Origin: CAVWUA01 sp963758025 | GTDB lineage: Bacteria > Planctomycetota > Planctomycetia > Isosphaerales > Isosphaeraceae | Direction: 5' to 3' | DNA: 64,000 nt | NCBI GenBank assembly: GCA_963758025.1 | Contig: CAVWUA010000016.1 | Coordinates: 310,001-374,000 of the forward strand | Shown: one piece after another, positions 27,719 to 36,385 of the stretch | Position numbering within the stretch: position 1 is the first letter of the stretch | Layout of the letters: every line of letters starts with the position of its first letter | Made by a program: the position numbers and the translations under genes | Notes under the pieces: model-generated | Databases searched by the model: none | What the model was told of the DNA's origin: nothing | The model's input: the letters and a program-made list of their open reading frames with translations, nothing else

Positions 27719-29794
27719 TTGGCCCGACGCCCCCGACGCAATCCACCCCAGCGACGCCCCGCGCAACCCGCTCCGGCAACGTCCCCCGAGCCTTCGCCGC
27801 CGGTCGAGCCGGCCACGCCCGCCGCGCCGGGCTTCTGGACCCGCCCGCGCGCGACCCTGGCGGTGACGTTGCTGTTGCTGGTCCATACGTCCCTGGCGGT
27901 GCTCAGCCTGACCCGGAAGAACGCGACCGTCGATGAGATCGCGCACCTGCCGGCGGGCGTCTCGTACTGGCAGACGGGGACGTTCAAGCTCTACCACCAC
28001 AACCCGCCGTTGATCAAGCTGGTCGCCGCCTTGCCGGTGCTGTTGTCGGACCCGGTGATGGAGCCGCTCTACACGACCAGCGCATGGACCAGTCCGTCGC
28101 CGTCGCAGGCCAGTTTCGGGCAGATCTTCACGATCCTGAACGCCGACCGCTACTTCGAGCTCTTCACCCGCGCGCGGTTGTCGGTGTTGTTGTTCTCGAT
28201 TCTCGGCGGCCTGGTCGTCTATGCCTGGTCGGCCCGGCTCTATGGCCGCGCGGGGGGCTTGCTCAGCCTGACGCTCTGGTGCGTCTGCCCGAACGTGCTG
28301 GCCCATGCCCGGCTGGTGACGAGCGATCTCGGCGCGACTGCCGTGGGTGTCGGGGCCACTTATCTCTTCTGGCGCAGCCTGAAATGCCCGTCCTGGCGCG
28401 GGACGCTCGCCGCCGGGGTGGCCCTGGGGCTGGCGCAACTGGCGAAGTTCAGCCTGCTGTTGTTGTTCGGTGTCTGGCCGTTCCTCTGGCTGGTTCACGA
28501 GCTGGGCCTGGGGCTGCGCTGGCCGGGGCTGGGCCGTCGCGTCGTGTCGCTGACCTTGCGCGGGCTGGCGATCGTCGTTATCGCGGTTTTTACGCTGAAT
28601 CTCGGTTATGGCTTCGAGGGGACCGGCATCCCGCTGGGCCGGTTCGACTTCGCCAGCGATGCCCTGACCCGCCCCGGCGAGACTCCGAAACGGAGCCCGA
28701 ACCCGCTCCTGGACCTCGCCTGGAAGCATCGGGTCAACCGCTTTCGGGATACCTGGATCGGACGTTGGCCCGCGCCCTTGCCCGAGCATTACTTGCTTGG
28801 TTTTGACGAGCAAAAGCTGGAATCCGAAGGGTTGCCGATGGGCTGGGACCCGCGCTGGACGGGCGACCCCGAGGCCCGCGAAGGATACCCCGTCTATCTC
28901 GACGGCACCCTCCGGCGGCACGGATGGACACTCTATTACATCAAGGCGCTTCTGTACAAGGTCCCCGAGGGGACCTGGGCCCTGGTCGTCCTCTCGGGAA
29001 TTTTGTCGCTGACCTCGCGCCGCGCGCGGGCCTCCTGGGCCGACGAACTGACGGTCGCCACCGTGCCGGCGGTGGTCCTCTTCGCCATGACGTTCCTCAC
29101 CGACATCTGCCTTGGCGTCCGTTACGTCTTGCCCATCTTCCCCTATGTCTTCATCGCCACCGGCAAGCTCGCCCCCTGGGCGGCGGGGCTGGCGGGGCCG
29201 CGACGCCTCACGGCGCACGCCTTGATCGGCGTCTGCCTCGCGGCGACCACCGCGTCCACCGCGTGGATTCATCCGGACTATCTCGCCTATTTTAACATCG
29301 CTTCGGGAGGCCCCGACCGCCGCCCGCCCCATCTGATCGACAGCAACCTCGACTGGGGGCAGGACCTCCTCGCTTTGCGGACCTGGCTGGCCGCGCATCC
29401 CGATTCCGGCCCGGTCGGCCTGGCCTACTTCGGCCAGATCAACCCGAACATCTTCCAGGTCCGGGGCGAGGGCTTCGACTGGTTCCTCCCCCCGCCCTTA
29501 CCCGGCACGACGAAACCCATGGCCCCGGACCCCACCGGCCTGACCGGCCCGCGCCCGACGATCACCCCCGGCCTGTACGCCGTCAGCGCCAACCTCGTCT
29601 GGGGCCTCCCCTGGAAGCTCTACGACCCCTCCCCCGACCCCCGCGCCTGGTTCCACGCCTGGCGCACCTCCGAGAACGCCTACGGCTACTTCCGCGAGCT
29701 CAAACCCTTCGACCGCATCGGCCACTCGATCGAGCTTTACCAGATCACCCCCGAGCAGGCCGCGCGGTTGAACCGTCATTTCGCGAACGAATAA
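27719..29794 (+). CDS. GT39/GT83-like membrane glycosyltransferase
   Basis: A 691-residue multi-pass membrane protein with a proline-rich cytoplasmic N-terminus (residues 1-40) and about nine to eleven membrane helices. The first periplasmic loop has NATVDEIAHLPAGVSYWQTG, the acidic motif found in the dolichyl-/undecaprenyl-phosphate-sugar-dependent GT-C transferases (protein mannosyltransferase and ArnT groups). DICLGVRYVLPIFPYVFI and NLDWGQDLLAL are also family-like. It would transfer a sugar from a lipid carrier to a protein or envelope glycan. The start is a TTG with GGAG upstream. It is followed within 2 bases of its stop by the left RAYT-associated palindrome, which could serve as its transcription terminator. 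Confidence 0.8.
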   Translation: MARRPRRNPPQRRPAQPAPATSPEPSPPVEPATPAAPGFWTRPRATLAVTLLLLVHTSLAVLSLTRKNATVDEIAHLPAGVSYWQTGTFKLYHHNPPLIKLVAALPVLLSDPVMEPLYTTSAWTSPSPSQASFGQIFTILNADRYFELFTRARLSVLLFSILGGLVVYAWSARLYGRAGGLLSLTLWCVCPNVLAHARLVTSDLGATAVGVGATYLFWRSLKCPSWRGTLAAGVALGLAQLAKFSLLLLFGVWPFLWLVHELGLGLRWPGLGRRVVSLTLRGLAIVVIAVFTLNLGYGFEGTGIPLGRFDFASDALTRPGETPKRSPNPLLDLAWKHRVNRFRDTWIGRWPAPLPEHYLLGFDEQKLESEGLPMGWDPRWTGDPEAREGYPVYLDGTLRRHGWTLYYIKALLYKVPEGTWALVVLSGILSLTSRRARASWADELTVATVPAVVLFAMTFLTDICLGVRYVLPIFPYVFIATGKLAPWAAGLAGPRRLTAHALIGVCLAATTASTAWIHPDYLAYFNIASGGPDRRPPHLIDSNLDWGQDLLALRTWLAAHPDSGPVGLAYFGQINPNIFQVRGEGFDWFLPPPLPGTTKPMAPDPTGLTGPRPTITPGLYAVSANLVWGLPWKLYDPSPDPRAWFHAWRTSENAYGYFRELKPFDRIGHSIELYQITPEQAARLNRHFANE

Positions 29795-29795
29795 C

Positions 29796-29860
29796 GTAGG
29801 GTGGGCACTGCCCACCATTCCCGATTTATATGGAAATATGGTGGGCAGTGCCCACCCTAC
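29796..29860. repeat. REP-like palindrome, left of RAYT
   Basis: A perfect 23-bp inverted repeat (GTAGGGTGGGCACTGCCCAC plus CAT, and its complement) encloses 19 bases of AT-rich loop. Each arm is itself nearly palindromic around the centre (GTGGGCAC/TGCCCAC). The same element, with a compensated base change, occurs on the far side of the RAYT gene at 30512-30575. Confidence 0.85.
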
Positions 29861-29901
29861 CAGAATGGAAGGCGGGCCGTATTTCCCACCTTCATCGATC
29901 C

Positions 29902-30477
29902 TCATTCACCTGTCACATCGTCCAGATGGACCATTTCCGGTAAGGCGACGTGCCTCCCGCCGCAACGGCATCCCCAATCCTCGGGATAGAGGCCGTTTCG
30001 CACCCATCGGCGAAAACTCGAATGGGGCCAGAGATGGGGGCACGCGACGAGGCCATGCTTGACGGGATTGTAATGGATGTAGTTCAGGTGCTGTTCGAAA
30101 TCATCCTCATCGTCAATCGTGTGCTCCCAGAAGCGGCGCTGCCAGACGTCGCTCTCGCGGTGTTTTCGACGCGAGGCGCGGAAATCGGTCGGTACGGCGT
30201 GGCGACCTCGCAGGGCACGTGTGAAGAGGACCTTCATGCGGCCGACGCGTCGCGAGAACGAGGTGTCGCCTCGGGGCAAGGACCAGAGAAAATGGACATG
30301 GTCCGGCAAGACCACCGCGGCCCGGAAATCAAACGGATATTCTCGCGTCACCTGTTTCAGGGCACGCCGGAGCCTTGCCACGTTCTCGCTCTCGCCGAAG
30401 ATCGGCCGTCGGTCATAGGTGACGATGGTCAGGAAGAACGTCCCGCCCGGGACGTAGGCACGGCGATAGTTCGGCAT
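29902..30477 (-). CDS. REP-associated tyrosine transposase (RAYT, Y1_Tnp family)
   Basis: A 191-residue Y1-type (HUH) single-strand transposase. The ATG at 30477 starts MPNYRRAYVPGGTFFLTIV, the standard RAYT N-terminus. The HUH motif is in LPDHVHFLWSLP, and the catalytic tyrosine is probably in HLNYIHYNPVKHGL near residue 145, followed by W-x-x-S-S-F (WPHSSFRRWV). RAYTs are domesticated relatives of IS200/IS605 transposases that act on short flanking palindromes. Here one palindrome lies 42 bases beyond the stop and another 35 bases before the start, so the gene and its two repeats form a complete module. An open frame extends upstream through the right palindrome, but its protein does not fit the family. 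Confidence 0.9.
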   Translation of the reverse strand: MPNYRRAYVPGGTFFLTIVTYDRRPIFGESENVARLRRALKQVTREYPFDFRAAVVLPDHVHFLWSLPRGDTSFSRRVGRMKVLFTRALRGRHAVPTDFRASRRKHRESDVWQRRFWEHTIDDEDDFEQHLNYIHYNPVKHGLVACPHLWPHSSFRRWVRNGLYPEDWGCRCGGRHVALPEMVHLDDVTGE

Positions 30478-30511
30478 GGGACGATGCTCACGCGAGAACG
30501 ATTCGTCGAAA

Positions 30512-30575
30512 GTAGGGTGGGCACCGCCCACCATATCGAAAATATAGATGAATTGGTGGGCGGTGCCCACCCTAC
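30512..30575. repeat. REP-like palindrome, right of RAYT
   Basis: A perfect 22-bp inverted repeat with a 20-base loop. Its arms match the left palindrome (29796-29860) except for one position (CACCG here, CACTG there), and the opposite arm carries the complementary change (CGGTG versus CAGTG). The palindrome is thus preserved in both copies. Confidence 0.85.
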
Positions 30576-30594
30576 GAAGCTGTTCTTCAAGCTG

Positions 30595-30945
30595 ATGGCA
30601 GGCGGCCACGAGGTCGGGCCGTATGTGACGGGGCAAGTTCAGGAGAAGATCACCAATCAGATGCAAGACGGAGAAGTGGGTGCCGACGAACCTTGGGCAC
30701 CGCCCGGCGCTGACGTGAGATTCCGCCTCGTGTATGATCCGAACATAGGTGTCCTAATCTACGATTTCAAAACTTTCACGGTGGATGGCGCCAACCCTCC
30801 CCTCGGCGATCACCATACCTACACGCAGGAGAACCGGATCCTCTGGACGGATCTGTGTGGGAATCCACAGAACTCACCGCTGGGTTCCTTCGACCTCAAG
30901 GCCACGACGACAGGGGCGACTGTCTGGCAGGTTAAGGAGCAGTGA
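30595..30945 (+). pseudogene. Possible gene remnant next to the RAYT module
   Basis: The last 75-80 codons before the TGA at 30945 read like a genuine protein tail (FRLVYDPNIGVLIYDFKTF, NRILWTDLCGNPQNSP, GATVWQVKEQ) with mixed codon usage. Upstream the frame runs into the RAYT palindrome without a good start or ribosome site. I interpret it as the 3' part of a gene truncated by the module, but a short intact gene starting near 30595 is possible. No family is recognised. Confidence 0.35.
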
Positions 30946-31007
30946 CACCCGTCCGGAGCCGGCGACGTTACGCACTAGCAGAGTCCTTGAATTCGGAGAA
31001 ATCAAAG

Positions 31008-31448
31008 ATGAATGCGTTGAGCAGGATCGCAATCGCCTCGGGGATCTTTGTCGCGGTGACGGCATCCCCGTTCGCTGCCTTCGGCCAAGATTACTCCTTG
31101 AAGGTCCAGCCTCAAGTTCGTTCCGAGGACGGCGCGTTCGATCTTCATCGCGCCCTCGCGGATCGGATCACGGCGATGAGGATCCCCCCGCCGAATCGCA
31201 GGATCGAGTGGTTTCGCCAATTGAGCAGGCCGACTCATCCTACGATCATCGGATGGGAGGGAGTACTCACCGAAGTCGAGCCCGTCCCGGGGGGCTTCCT
31301 CGTGGCAATCCGGGTCTCTGCCCACTATGATCTCATGTCTGATACCCTGTCTGTCGTCGAGCGATATGCAATCTCCGACCGGGGCGTCCGATACCTCGGC
31401 ACGGATGAGGCCCCTCCACCGACGTCGAGATATTTCTTCGGACACTGA
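31008..31448 (+). CDS. Small secreted protein of unknown function
   Basis: A 146-residue protein starting at the ATG at 31008, with CGGAG about 10 bases upstream. The signal peptide (IAIASGIFVAVTASPFAAFG, residues 6-25) ends near FGQ-DY. The mature part has WFRQLSRPTHPTIIGWEGVL, then a beta-rich segment ending DEAPPPTSRYFFGH. I recognise no family. It lies between the RAYT module and the FRG gene, and a 22-bp palindrome begins 12 bases after the stop and may terminate it. Confidence 0.6.
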   Translation: MNALSRIAIASGIFVAVTASPFAAFGQDYSLKVQPQVRSEDGAFDLHRALADRITAMRIPPPNRRIEWFRQLSRPTHPTIIGWEGVLTEVEPVPGGFLVAIRVSAHYDLMSDTLSVVERYAISDRGVRYLGTDEAPPPTSRYFFGH

Positions 31449-31459
31449 TCGGCGGGTGG

Positions 31460-31527
31460 CTGGGGCCCGGCTTCGGACCCCGACTGCCCTCTCGCTCGCA
31501 GGACCGGGGTCCGAAGCCGGGCCCCAG
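31460..31527. repeat. 22-bp palindrome
   Basis: CTGGGGCCCGGCTTCGGACCCC and its exact complement enclose a 24-base loop. It lies just after the secreted-protein gene. Its sequence is unrelated to the RAYT palindromes. Immediately after it, a half-copy of the next palindrome (CCCCGTAGGGTCCGCCGTG) begins. Confidence 0.8.
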
Positions 31528-31644
31528 CCCCGTAGGGTCCGCCGTGAGGTTGGGATTTTTTCTCCCCGACCGTCTATATTATCCATATGAGCACTACGCC
31601 GCTTTTTCCCGATTTGGACCCGATGAGCCGACGGAGCGGCCCCC

Positions 31645-31716
31645 AGCCCCGTAGAGTCCGCCGTGCGGACCGTCCTCCGGAATAGGAATGGTCCGCACGG
31701 CGGACCCTACGGGGCT
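31645..31716. repeat. 27-bp palindrome (one mismatch)
   Basis: The arms (AGCCCCGTAGAGTCCGCCGT plus GCGGACC, and its complement) match at 26 of 27 positions around an 18-base loop. Each arm holds an inner GGTCCGC/GCGGACC palindrome. A half-copy lies about 120 bases upstream (31524-31547). It sits just after the convergent FRG gene and could terminate it. Confidence 0.8.
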
Positions 31717-31726
31717 GACGCCTTTT

Positions 31727-32632
31727 CTACTCCTTCGGTTTCTTTGCGGCGGAACCTCCCTTTTCCGCGCATGACTCGGTCCTGGTCGAGGTGCCGTAGA
31801 TGGAGGCTTGCGGAGACGAGAGGATCTTGTATTTCTCGTGCAGATACCGCGCGAGCCCGTCCAGGTCGGGGAAGAGGAGGTGGGTATCGATGCCGGACGC
31901 GTCGAGGTACCACCGGACCTCGTCAATGAGTCGCGAATCCTCAAGATCGATGCGAACCGCGAACTTTTTCCGAACTCGGGCGTTGATCTCATCCAGAGAA
32001 CGCTCGTTCTCGCCGTGGATCGTGAAGTAACCACGCTGGGCCTGAAGGCGATTGCTCAGTTGGAGCGGGTAGAGCGAGACAGGGTAGTCCCAGCCGAAGC
32101 GGGGATATCCACCGACCACGAAGTGTTCGTAGTCCCTCTCCACGCCGCGTTGATCGCTCAGAAACTGGGGTGCGACAAGGTCGCGCACGTCCCAGCTTCT
32201 CTCATTGAGCGCGTACGGATTCAACACCCAGACGCAGGGAGTTGCGCCGCCTTGCACGCCATGGACCGCGAAGTAGAGCGCGACGCCGAGGACCTCCGTC
32301 CAGTCCAGAATCCGGGTTGCGACCCCGTGATGCCTCATGAAGAAGAGAACATCCCAGCCCGAGAGAGTCCGCTGGTGAAGCTCCCGCGCCCGGGATTGAA
32401 ACTCGAAGAACAAGGTGGCTTCCAGGTCACGGGTTTCCTGTCGCTTCAGTTGTTCCTGCCGGCTATGGCGCAGGAGCGAGGGAAGCAGTGGCCAACGGTT
32501 ATCAGGTTGCCCGCGAAAGAAGAACTCCTCATCGTTGTGAAGGCCGAGGCTCGCTTGCGCATCCCGAATCTGTTCAAAGAACGTGTCGAGCATGGACGCT
32601 GTTTTCCCATCGATGATGGAGGGAAGGGTCAT
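31727..32632 (-). CDS. FRG-domain protein
   Basis: A protein of about 301 residues with a clear FRG domain (PF08867), named for its FxFRG motif. Visible landmarks are EEFFFRGQPDNRWPLLPSLLR near the N-terminus, MRHHGVATRILDWTEVLGVALYFAV in the middle, and LLFPDLDGLARYLHEK near the end. The start at 32632 is tentative; an ATG at 32593 is also possible. Frames further upstream run through a palindrome and are unlikely. FRG proteins are widespread, occur sporadically in mobile regions, and lack an established biochemical activity. The gene is enclosed by palindromes on both sides and adjoins the RAYT module, which supports an acquired or accessory nature. Confidence 0.78.
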   Translation of the reverse strand: MTLPSIIDGKTASMLDTFFEQIRDAQASLGLHNDEEFFFRGQPDNRWPLLPSLLRHSRQEQLKRQETRDLEATLFFEFQSRARELHQRTLSGWDVLFFMRHHGVATRILDWTEVLGVALYFAVHGVQGGATPCVWVLNPYALNERSWDVRDLVAPQFLSDQRGVERDYEHFVVGGYPRFGWDYPVSLYPLQLSNRLQAQRGYFTIHGENERSLDEINARVRKKFAVRIDLEDSRLIDEVRWYLDASGIDTHLLFPDLDGLARYLHEKYKILSSPQASIYGTSTRTESCAEKGGSAAKKPKE

Positions 32633-32668
32633 CCGGGACCGACGGCGTGCATCCGTCGAAGTTTTGGA

Positions 32669-32718
32669 AGCGCGGGCCTCTGGCCCGCATCCCGGATGGC
32701 GGGCCAGAGGCCCGCGCT
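32669..32718. repeat. 20-bp palindrome upstream of the FRG gene
   Basis: AGCGCGGGCCTCTGGCCCGC and its exact complement flank a 10-base spacer. It lies 37 bases upstream of the likely FRG start and is unrelated in sequence to the other palindromes in this island. Confidence 0.8.
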
Positions 32719-33119
32719 CCCAGGGAAAGAGACCTGGCGGATGCACCGCTGGATCGGTGCCCACGCCCACCGGATTCGGAAGGTCAACGGAATCGTTCAT
32801 GAACGGTCCGAGCGGCGTGGTAAAGCACAACTCATCGGCCAAACGTCTCGCTGGTTCGTTCATCATCTGGTGCCTCTCGCAACCCGGCAAGCAAAATCAT
32901 CCGGTGCGCGGAAACGGTGTCCGCAACCTTCGCGCTGGCCCATTGTCGAGGTGTCCTGAAAAAGGTTCCTGACACCTTTCCAGGCTCCAGGACGGCGCAC
33001 GGATTTCGGAATTCGCTTTTGTGCCGCGACGTCGGCCGGTGTAGGATCTTACATGTTCCCCTGCTCGGGGACCACATATCAGACCCGCGTATGCTCCACG
33101 GATCGACGAGGAACCGGCC
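32719..33119. other. Intergenic region with a short repeat motif
   Basis: This gap between the FRG gene and the divergent TolC-like gene holds the motif GGTTCCTGACACCTTT at 32964-32979, which recurs at 35745-35760. Together with AGGTGTC upstream it forms a 7-bp hairpin (AGGTGTC...GACACCT). Beyond presumed promoters I see nothing else. Confidence 0.45.
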
Positions 33120-34430
33120 ATGAAGCTCTTTGGCTCGCGGCGTCCCGGGACAGGGCCGAGCGGCGTCGCCGTCGTCGTCCTGGCCGGGGCCGCCTCGCTC
33201 TGCCTGTTCTGCTCGGGCGCATCGGGCCAGCCGGACGGGCCGCGGCCCCCGGCGCGGCCGGTTGACTCCGAGGCCGATGAACTCCTCCAGGCGGCCGGGC
33301 TGCCGGAGGGGACCCGGCCGCTCGTTCTGGGCCTGGAACAGGCCCTGGACCTGGCCCTCATCCGCCACCGGGCGACCGGGCCGGAATGGCAGCGGCTTCG
33401 CGAGGCGATCCGCACGCCCGAGGCGCTCGCCGAGCTGGGCCGGCGGTACGAGGTTGCCGACGACGGCCGCTTCCGCGCCGATTTCCTCGCCCAGGCGGGG
33501 GACGACGCCGACGGGGCGGCCTTCCGGGCCTCGACGGGGGATTACCTCGACCTCGTCGTGCAGTGGCACGCCATCGAGTTTCAGCGGCTCCGGCTCGCCA
33601 ATCGGGAGAGCGTTTGGAACGTCGTCCGGCATATGGCCGAGGGCGGCCCCGGCAGCTCGAACCTCACGCCGGTGAAGGTCGATGCGATCGAGGCCTCCGT
33701 CCTGAAAGACCGTCGCGAGCTAGAGGCGCGGCGGGTGCGGTATCGCGATGCTCTCGACGCCTTCAAGGCCTGCCTCGGCCTCCCGGTCGATCGGCCGGTC
33801 ATCCCGGACCGCTCGATCCTGGACCCGTTCCTGGCCGTCTTCCAGGACCTGAACGGGTGGTTTCAGAAGCCGGAACGGACGTGGAAGGAGCTCCCCGGGA
33901 TCGTCGAACGCCTGCCGGGCCTGGAGGACGTCACCATCGCGGGCGGGTCGGTCCTCGCCGCCGATTCCCCCAAGGCGATGCACGCCCTGCTCTCCGCCGC
34001 CGCGGACCTGGCCTCGTCCCGCCGATCGGCGGAGTCGGCCGGCGCCGAGGAGTTGTTGCTGACGATCCGCCGACGCATCCGACGCCTGCACGAGCTGTCC
34101 GAGACCTATCAGGCCGACCGGCGATTGATCGTGCTGGCGGCCCGACGCGTGGACGACCAGATCAGCCTCATCTTCGCTCCCCCCGGCCCTGGGGACGCCC
34201 CGGGCCTGGCGGGGCGCGGGCCGGCCGATGCGGTTTTTATGTCCGTCCTCGAATCGCGCGGGGAACTCAACGAGGCCGAGCACCGGCTCATCGCGACCTG
34301 GGGCGCGTACAACCGGGAGCGGGCGGCCCTCTACCGCGACCTTGGCACCCTTCCTTATGACAGCCGCGCGGCCTTCCTCCGGTCGTTCCAGGGGGACCCA
34401 CCGCCGGCCGACCCAGGACCGCGACGCTGA
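33120..34430 (+). CDS. TolC-like outer-membrane efflux protein, divergent
   Basis: A 436-residue secreted protein whose signal peptide spans about residues 1-37. The mature part begins with VLGLEQALDLALIRHR, a typical first TolC repeat helix. It then has long helices (DYLDLVVQWHAIEFQRLRLAN, DRRELEARRVRYRDALDAF) and closes with SRGELNEAEHRLIATWGAYNRERAALYRDLGTLPYD, the usual TolC-family end. The beta strands are poorly conserved, as in other planctomycete members. The next gene encodes a periplasmic-adaptor-like coiled coil, so the pair may form the outer part of an export system; no inner-membrane pump is in the window. Confidence 0.68.
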   Translation: MKLFGSRRPGTGPSGVAVVVLAGAASLCLFCSGASGQPDGPRPPARPVDSEADELLQAAGLPEGTRPLVLGLEQALDLALIRHRATGPEWQRLREAIRTPEALAELGRRYEVADDGRFRADFLAQAGDDADGAAFRASTGDYLDLVVQWHAIEFQRLRLANRESVWNVVRHMAEGGPGSSNLTPVKVDAIEASVLKDRRELEARRVRYRDALDAFKACLGLPVDRPVIPDRSILDPFLAVFQDLNGWFQKPERTWKELPGIVERLPGLEDVTIAGGSVLAADSPKAMHALLSAAADLASSRRSAESAGAEELLLTIRRRIRRLHELSETYQADRRLIVLAARRVDDQISLIFAPPGPGDAPGLAGRGPADAVFMSVLESRGELNEAEHRLIATWGAYNRERAALYRDLGTLPYDSRAAFLRSFQGDPPPADPGPRR

Positions 34431-34568
34431 GGCAGGTTCGGGCGAGTCTCGGTGCCGGCGCTCGCCCCGCGTGGCCGGAATTCCCTTTCCAGCACCCGCC
34501 ATCTCCGGCCCCGCGCACAACCGGTCCTTTGAATCTTACCCTGATCCGGCTCGATGGAGGCGACGACC

Positions 34569-35450
34569 ATGACGCGGCACGCGGCACGCACCCCTCGATC
34601 GTTGTGGTCGGCGCTCTTGCTGGCCGTATTCGGACCTGTCCTGCTTCCCATCCCCGGCGCGGTGGCCCTGGCGCAGACGTCCTCGCCGGCGCCAGCCCGC
34701 GACGGCCAGCGCGCGGCCATCATGGCGCTCGCCGAGGAAGCCCTCGCCCGGCTCGAAGAGTCCCGCAAGTGGGACGAAAAGCTGAAGACCCAGCAACTGG
34801 ACAGCCCGCGCCAGGCGGCCGTCGAGCAGGCGAAGTCGACCGCCGAGGTCGCCCGCATCGCCTTGATGGAATATCAAGAGGGTACGCTTTCGGCCCAGAT
34901 CCTGGCCGCCGAGTCGGACATCAAGCTGGCCGAGTCGGAGTTCGTCAGGGCAAAGGATCGCCTCCTCTGGGTGAAGGGGATGATCGAGAAGGGCGCGATG
35001 TTCCCCGGCCAGAAGTCCTCCGAGGAGCTGCGGGTCCGGAAGACGGAGTTCTCGCTCCAGGAGGCCCGCAAAAAGCTCATGGTGCTCAAGCAATACACCG
35101 GCGAGAAGGAAATCCGGCAGCGGAAGCGCGCGATCGAGACGTCCGAGTCCGCTCTCCGCGAGGCGGAGAAACAACTGGCCTCGGAGCGATCGGAGCATGC
35201 CGACCTGGAGCGCCGCGCCGCGGAGGCGGCGCTCCTCGACGACGAGATCCACGCCATCGCCCGGCTCGATGAGGCGATCCGCCTGCGCGAGCGCGATCAT
35301 CTCGACCGTGCCGAGGAGACGCTCGATGAGGCGAGACGGCTCTGGCAGGCCGCGACGGCCACCCGGCTCGACCGCCATTACGCCAAGCTCAAGCGGCGGA
35401 TCGCCGAGGTGGCTGAGGAACTCGGCAAGGGGGCCGAGGTGACGCCTTGA
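34569..35450 (+). CDS. Secreted coiled-coil protein resembling an HlyD adaptor hairpin
   Basis: A 293-residue secreted protein. The ATG at 34569 has GGAGG eight bases upstream. After the signal peptide (to about residue 36), nearly the whole chain is helical coiled coil. The stretch EVARIALMEYQEGTLSAQIL, then ESDIKLAESEFVRAKDRLLW, then TEFSLQEARKKLMVLKQYTG resembles the alpha-hairpin of HlyD/MFP adaptors in planctomycetes. The lipoyl and beta-barrel domains of true adaptors are absent. It follows the TolC-like gene by 138 bases. A role in bridging TolC is plausible but unproven. Confidence 0.6.
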   Translation: MTRHAARTPRSLWSALLLAVFGPVLLPIPGAVALAQTSSPAPARDGQRAAIMALAEEALARLEESRKWDEKLKTQQLDSPRQAAVEQAKSTAEVARIALMEYQEGTLSAQILAAESDIKLAESEFVRAKDRLLWVKGMIEKGAMFPGQKSSEELRVRKTEFSLQEARKKLMVLKQYTGEKEIRQRKRAIETSESALREAEKQLASERSEHADLERRAAEAALLDDEIHAIARLDEAIRLRERDHLDRAEETLDEARRLWQAATATRLDRHYAKLKRRIAEVAEELGKGAEVTP

Positions 35451-35917
35451 CCCAGGTCGTTTGCCGCGACGCCCCACGCCGGATCTCCGTGCCGACGACG
35501 CACTCGAACCGCCCCGTGCCGCCGGTCGGGTGGCTGGAGTCTCGTCTTCGTGATCCCGGTCCGTGTCCGGCGGGTGCGACTTCAGAACGATGTCATATCT
35601 GCTCTGTAAAAACCTTCTGGTGGCTTCGTTCGTCGCATGAGATGTGACCACGACCAAATCCCCGCGCCGAGTTTTCCTCGCGACACCGGCCACGGATGCC
35701 CATTCGCGACGGGGCCTGCGGCTCGGGCCGCTCTGGCTCGAAACGGTTCCTGACACCTTTTCTGGCTCTGAGTTGTAAAAAAAGTGTTGTGCCTTCCCAA
35801 CCGACCTGATTCAATGTCGCGTGCGAACGTGATTTTTCGCGATCGTTGTGGGCGACCGGAGACCGGACGCCCGATCTCGTCAGCACCAATGACATGTTAC
35901 CTTTGAGGAGTGTGACA
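35451..35917 (+). other. Intergenic region with repeat motif
   Basis: This 467-base stretch has no supportable gene. It contains the second copy of GGTTCCTGACACCTTT (35745-35760), followed by TCTGGCTCTGAG and an A-rich run. The last 60 bases before 35918 hold the promoter and the GAGGAG ribosome site of the next gene. Confidence 0.45.
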
Positions 35918-36247
35918 ATGCGGAAGTTGATCCCGATGCTCGCCGTGGCCTTCCTGTTCTCCGCCGTGACCCTGCTCGTCCGGGCCGAAGACAAGACCGT
36001 GACGGTCAAGGGTGAAGGCCAGTGCGCCAAGTGCTCGCTGAAGGAAACCAAGACCTGCCAGAACGCCATCGTGGTTGAGGAAGACGGCAAGAACGTCACC
36101 TACTACCTGGCCAAGAACCCCGTCTCCAACGCGTTCCACAAGAACATTTGCCAGACCATCAAGACGGTCAAGGCCACCGGCACGGTCAAGGAAGAGGACG
36201 GCAAGAAGATCCTGACCCCCACGGCGATCGAAGTCGTCGAAGAATAA
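35918..36247 (+). CDS. Small secreted protein with CXXC motif (DUF6370-like)
   Basis: A 109-residue protein from the ATG at 35918, with TTGAGGAG 9-16 bases upstream. The signal peptide ends near LLVRA-ED. The mature domain begins with a strand and GQCAKCSLKETKTCQ, so it has two cysteines in CXXC spacing plus a third nearby, then beta strands with YYLAKNP, FHKNICQTIKTVKATGTV and ILTPTAIEVVEE. This resembles short planctomycete secreted proteins with an OB-like fold (DUF6370 type). It may bind a metal or form disulfides; no function is known. The gene is monocistronic. Confidence 0.65.
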   Translation: MRKLIPMLAVAFLFSAVTLLVRAEDKTVTVKGEGQCAKCSLKETKTCQNAIVVEEDGKNVTYYLAKNPVSNAFHKNICQTIKTVKATGTVKEEDGKKILTPTAIEVVEE

Positions 36248-36385
36248 GGTGATGAGGTCGAGCGCGGCGGACCTGATCTGCCGCCCGCTCGATGACCGAC
36301 CACATCGCGCGTGACGCGTTCCGGTGGATGACATCGCGCCTCCACCGGAACCTTCACCCGTTTTCAAAACGGACCATCGGGCGCC

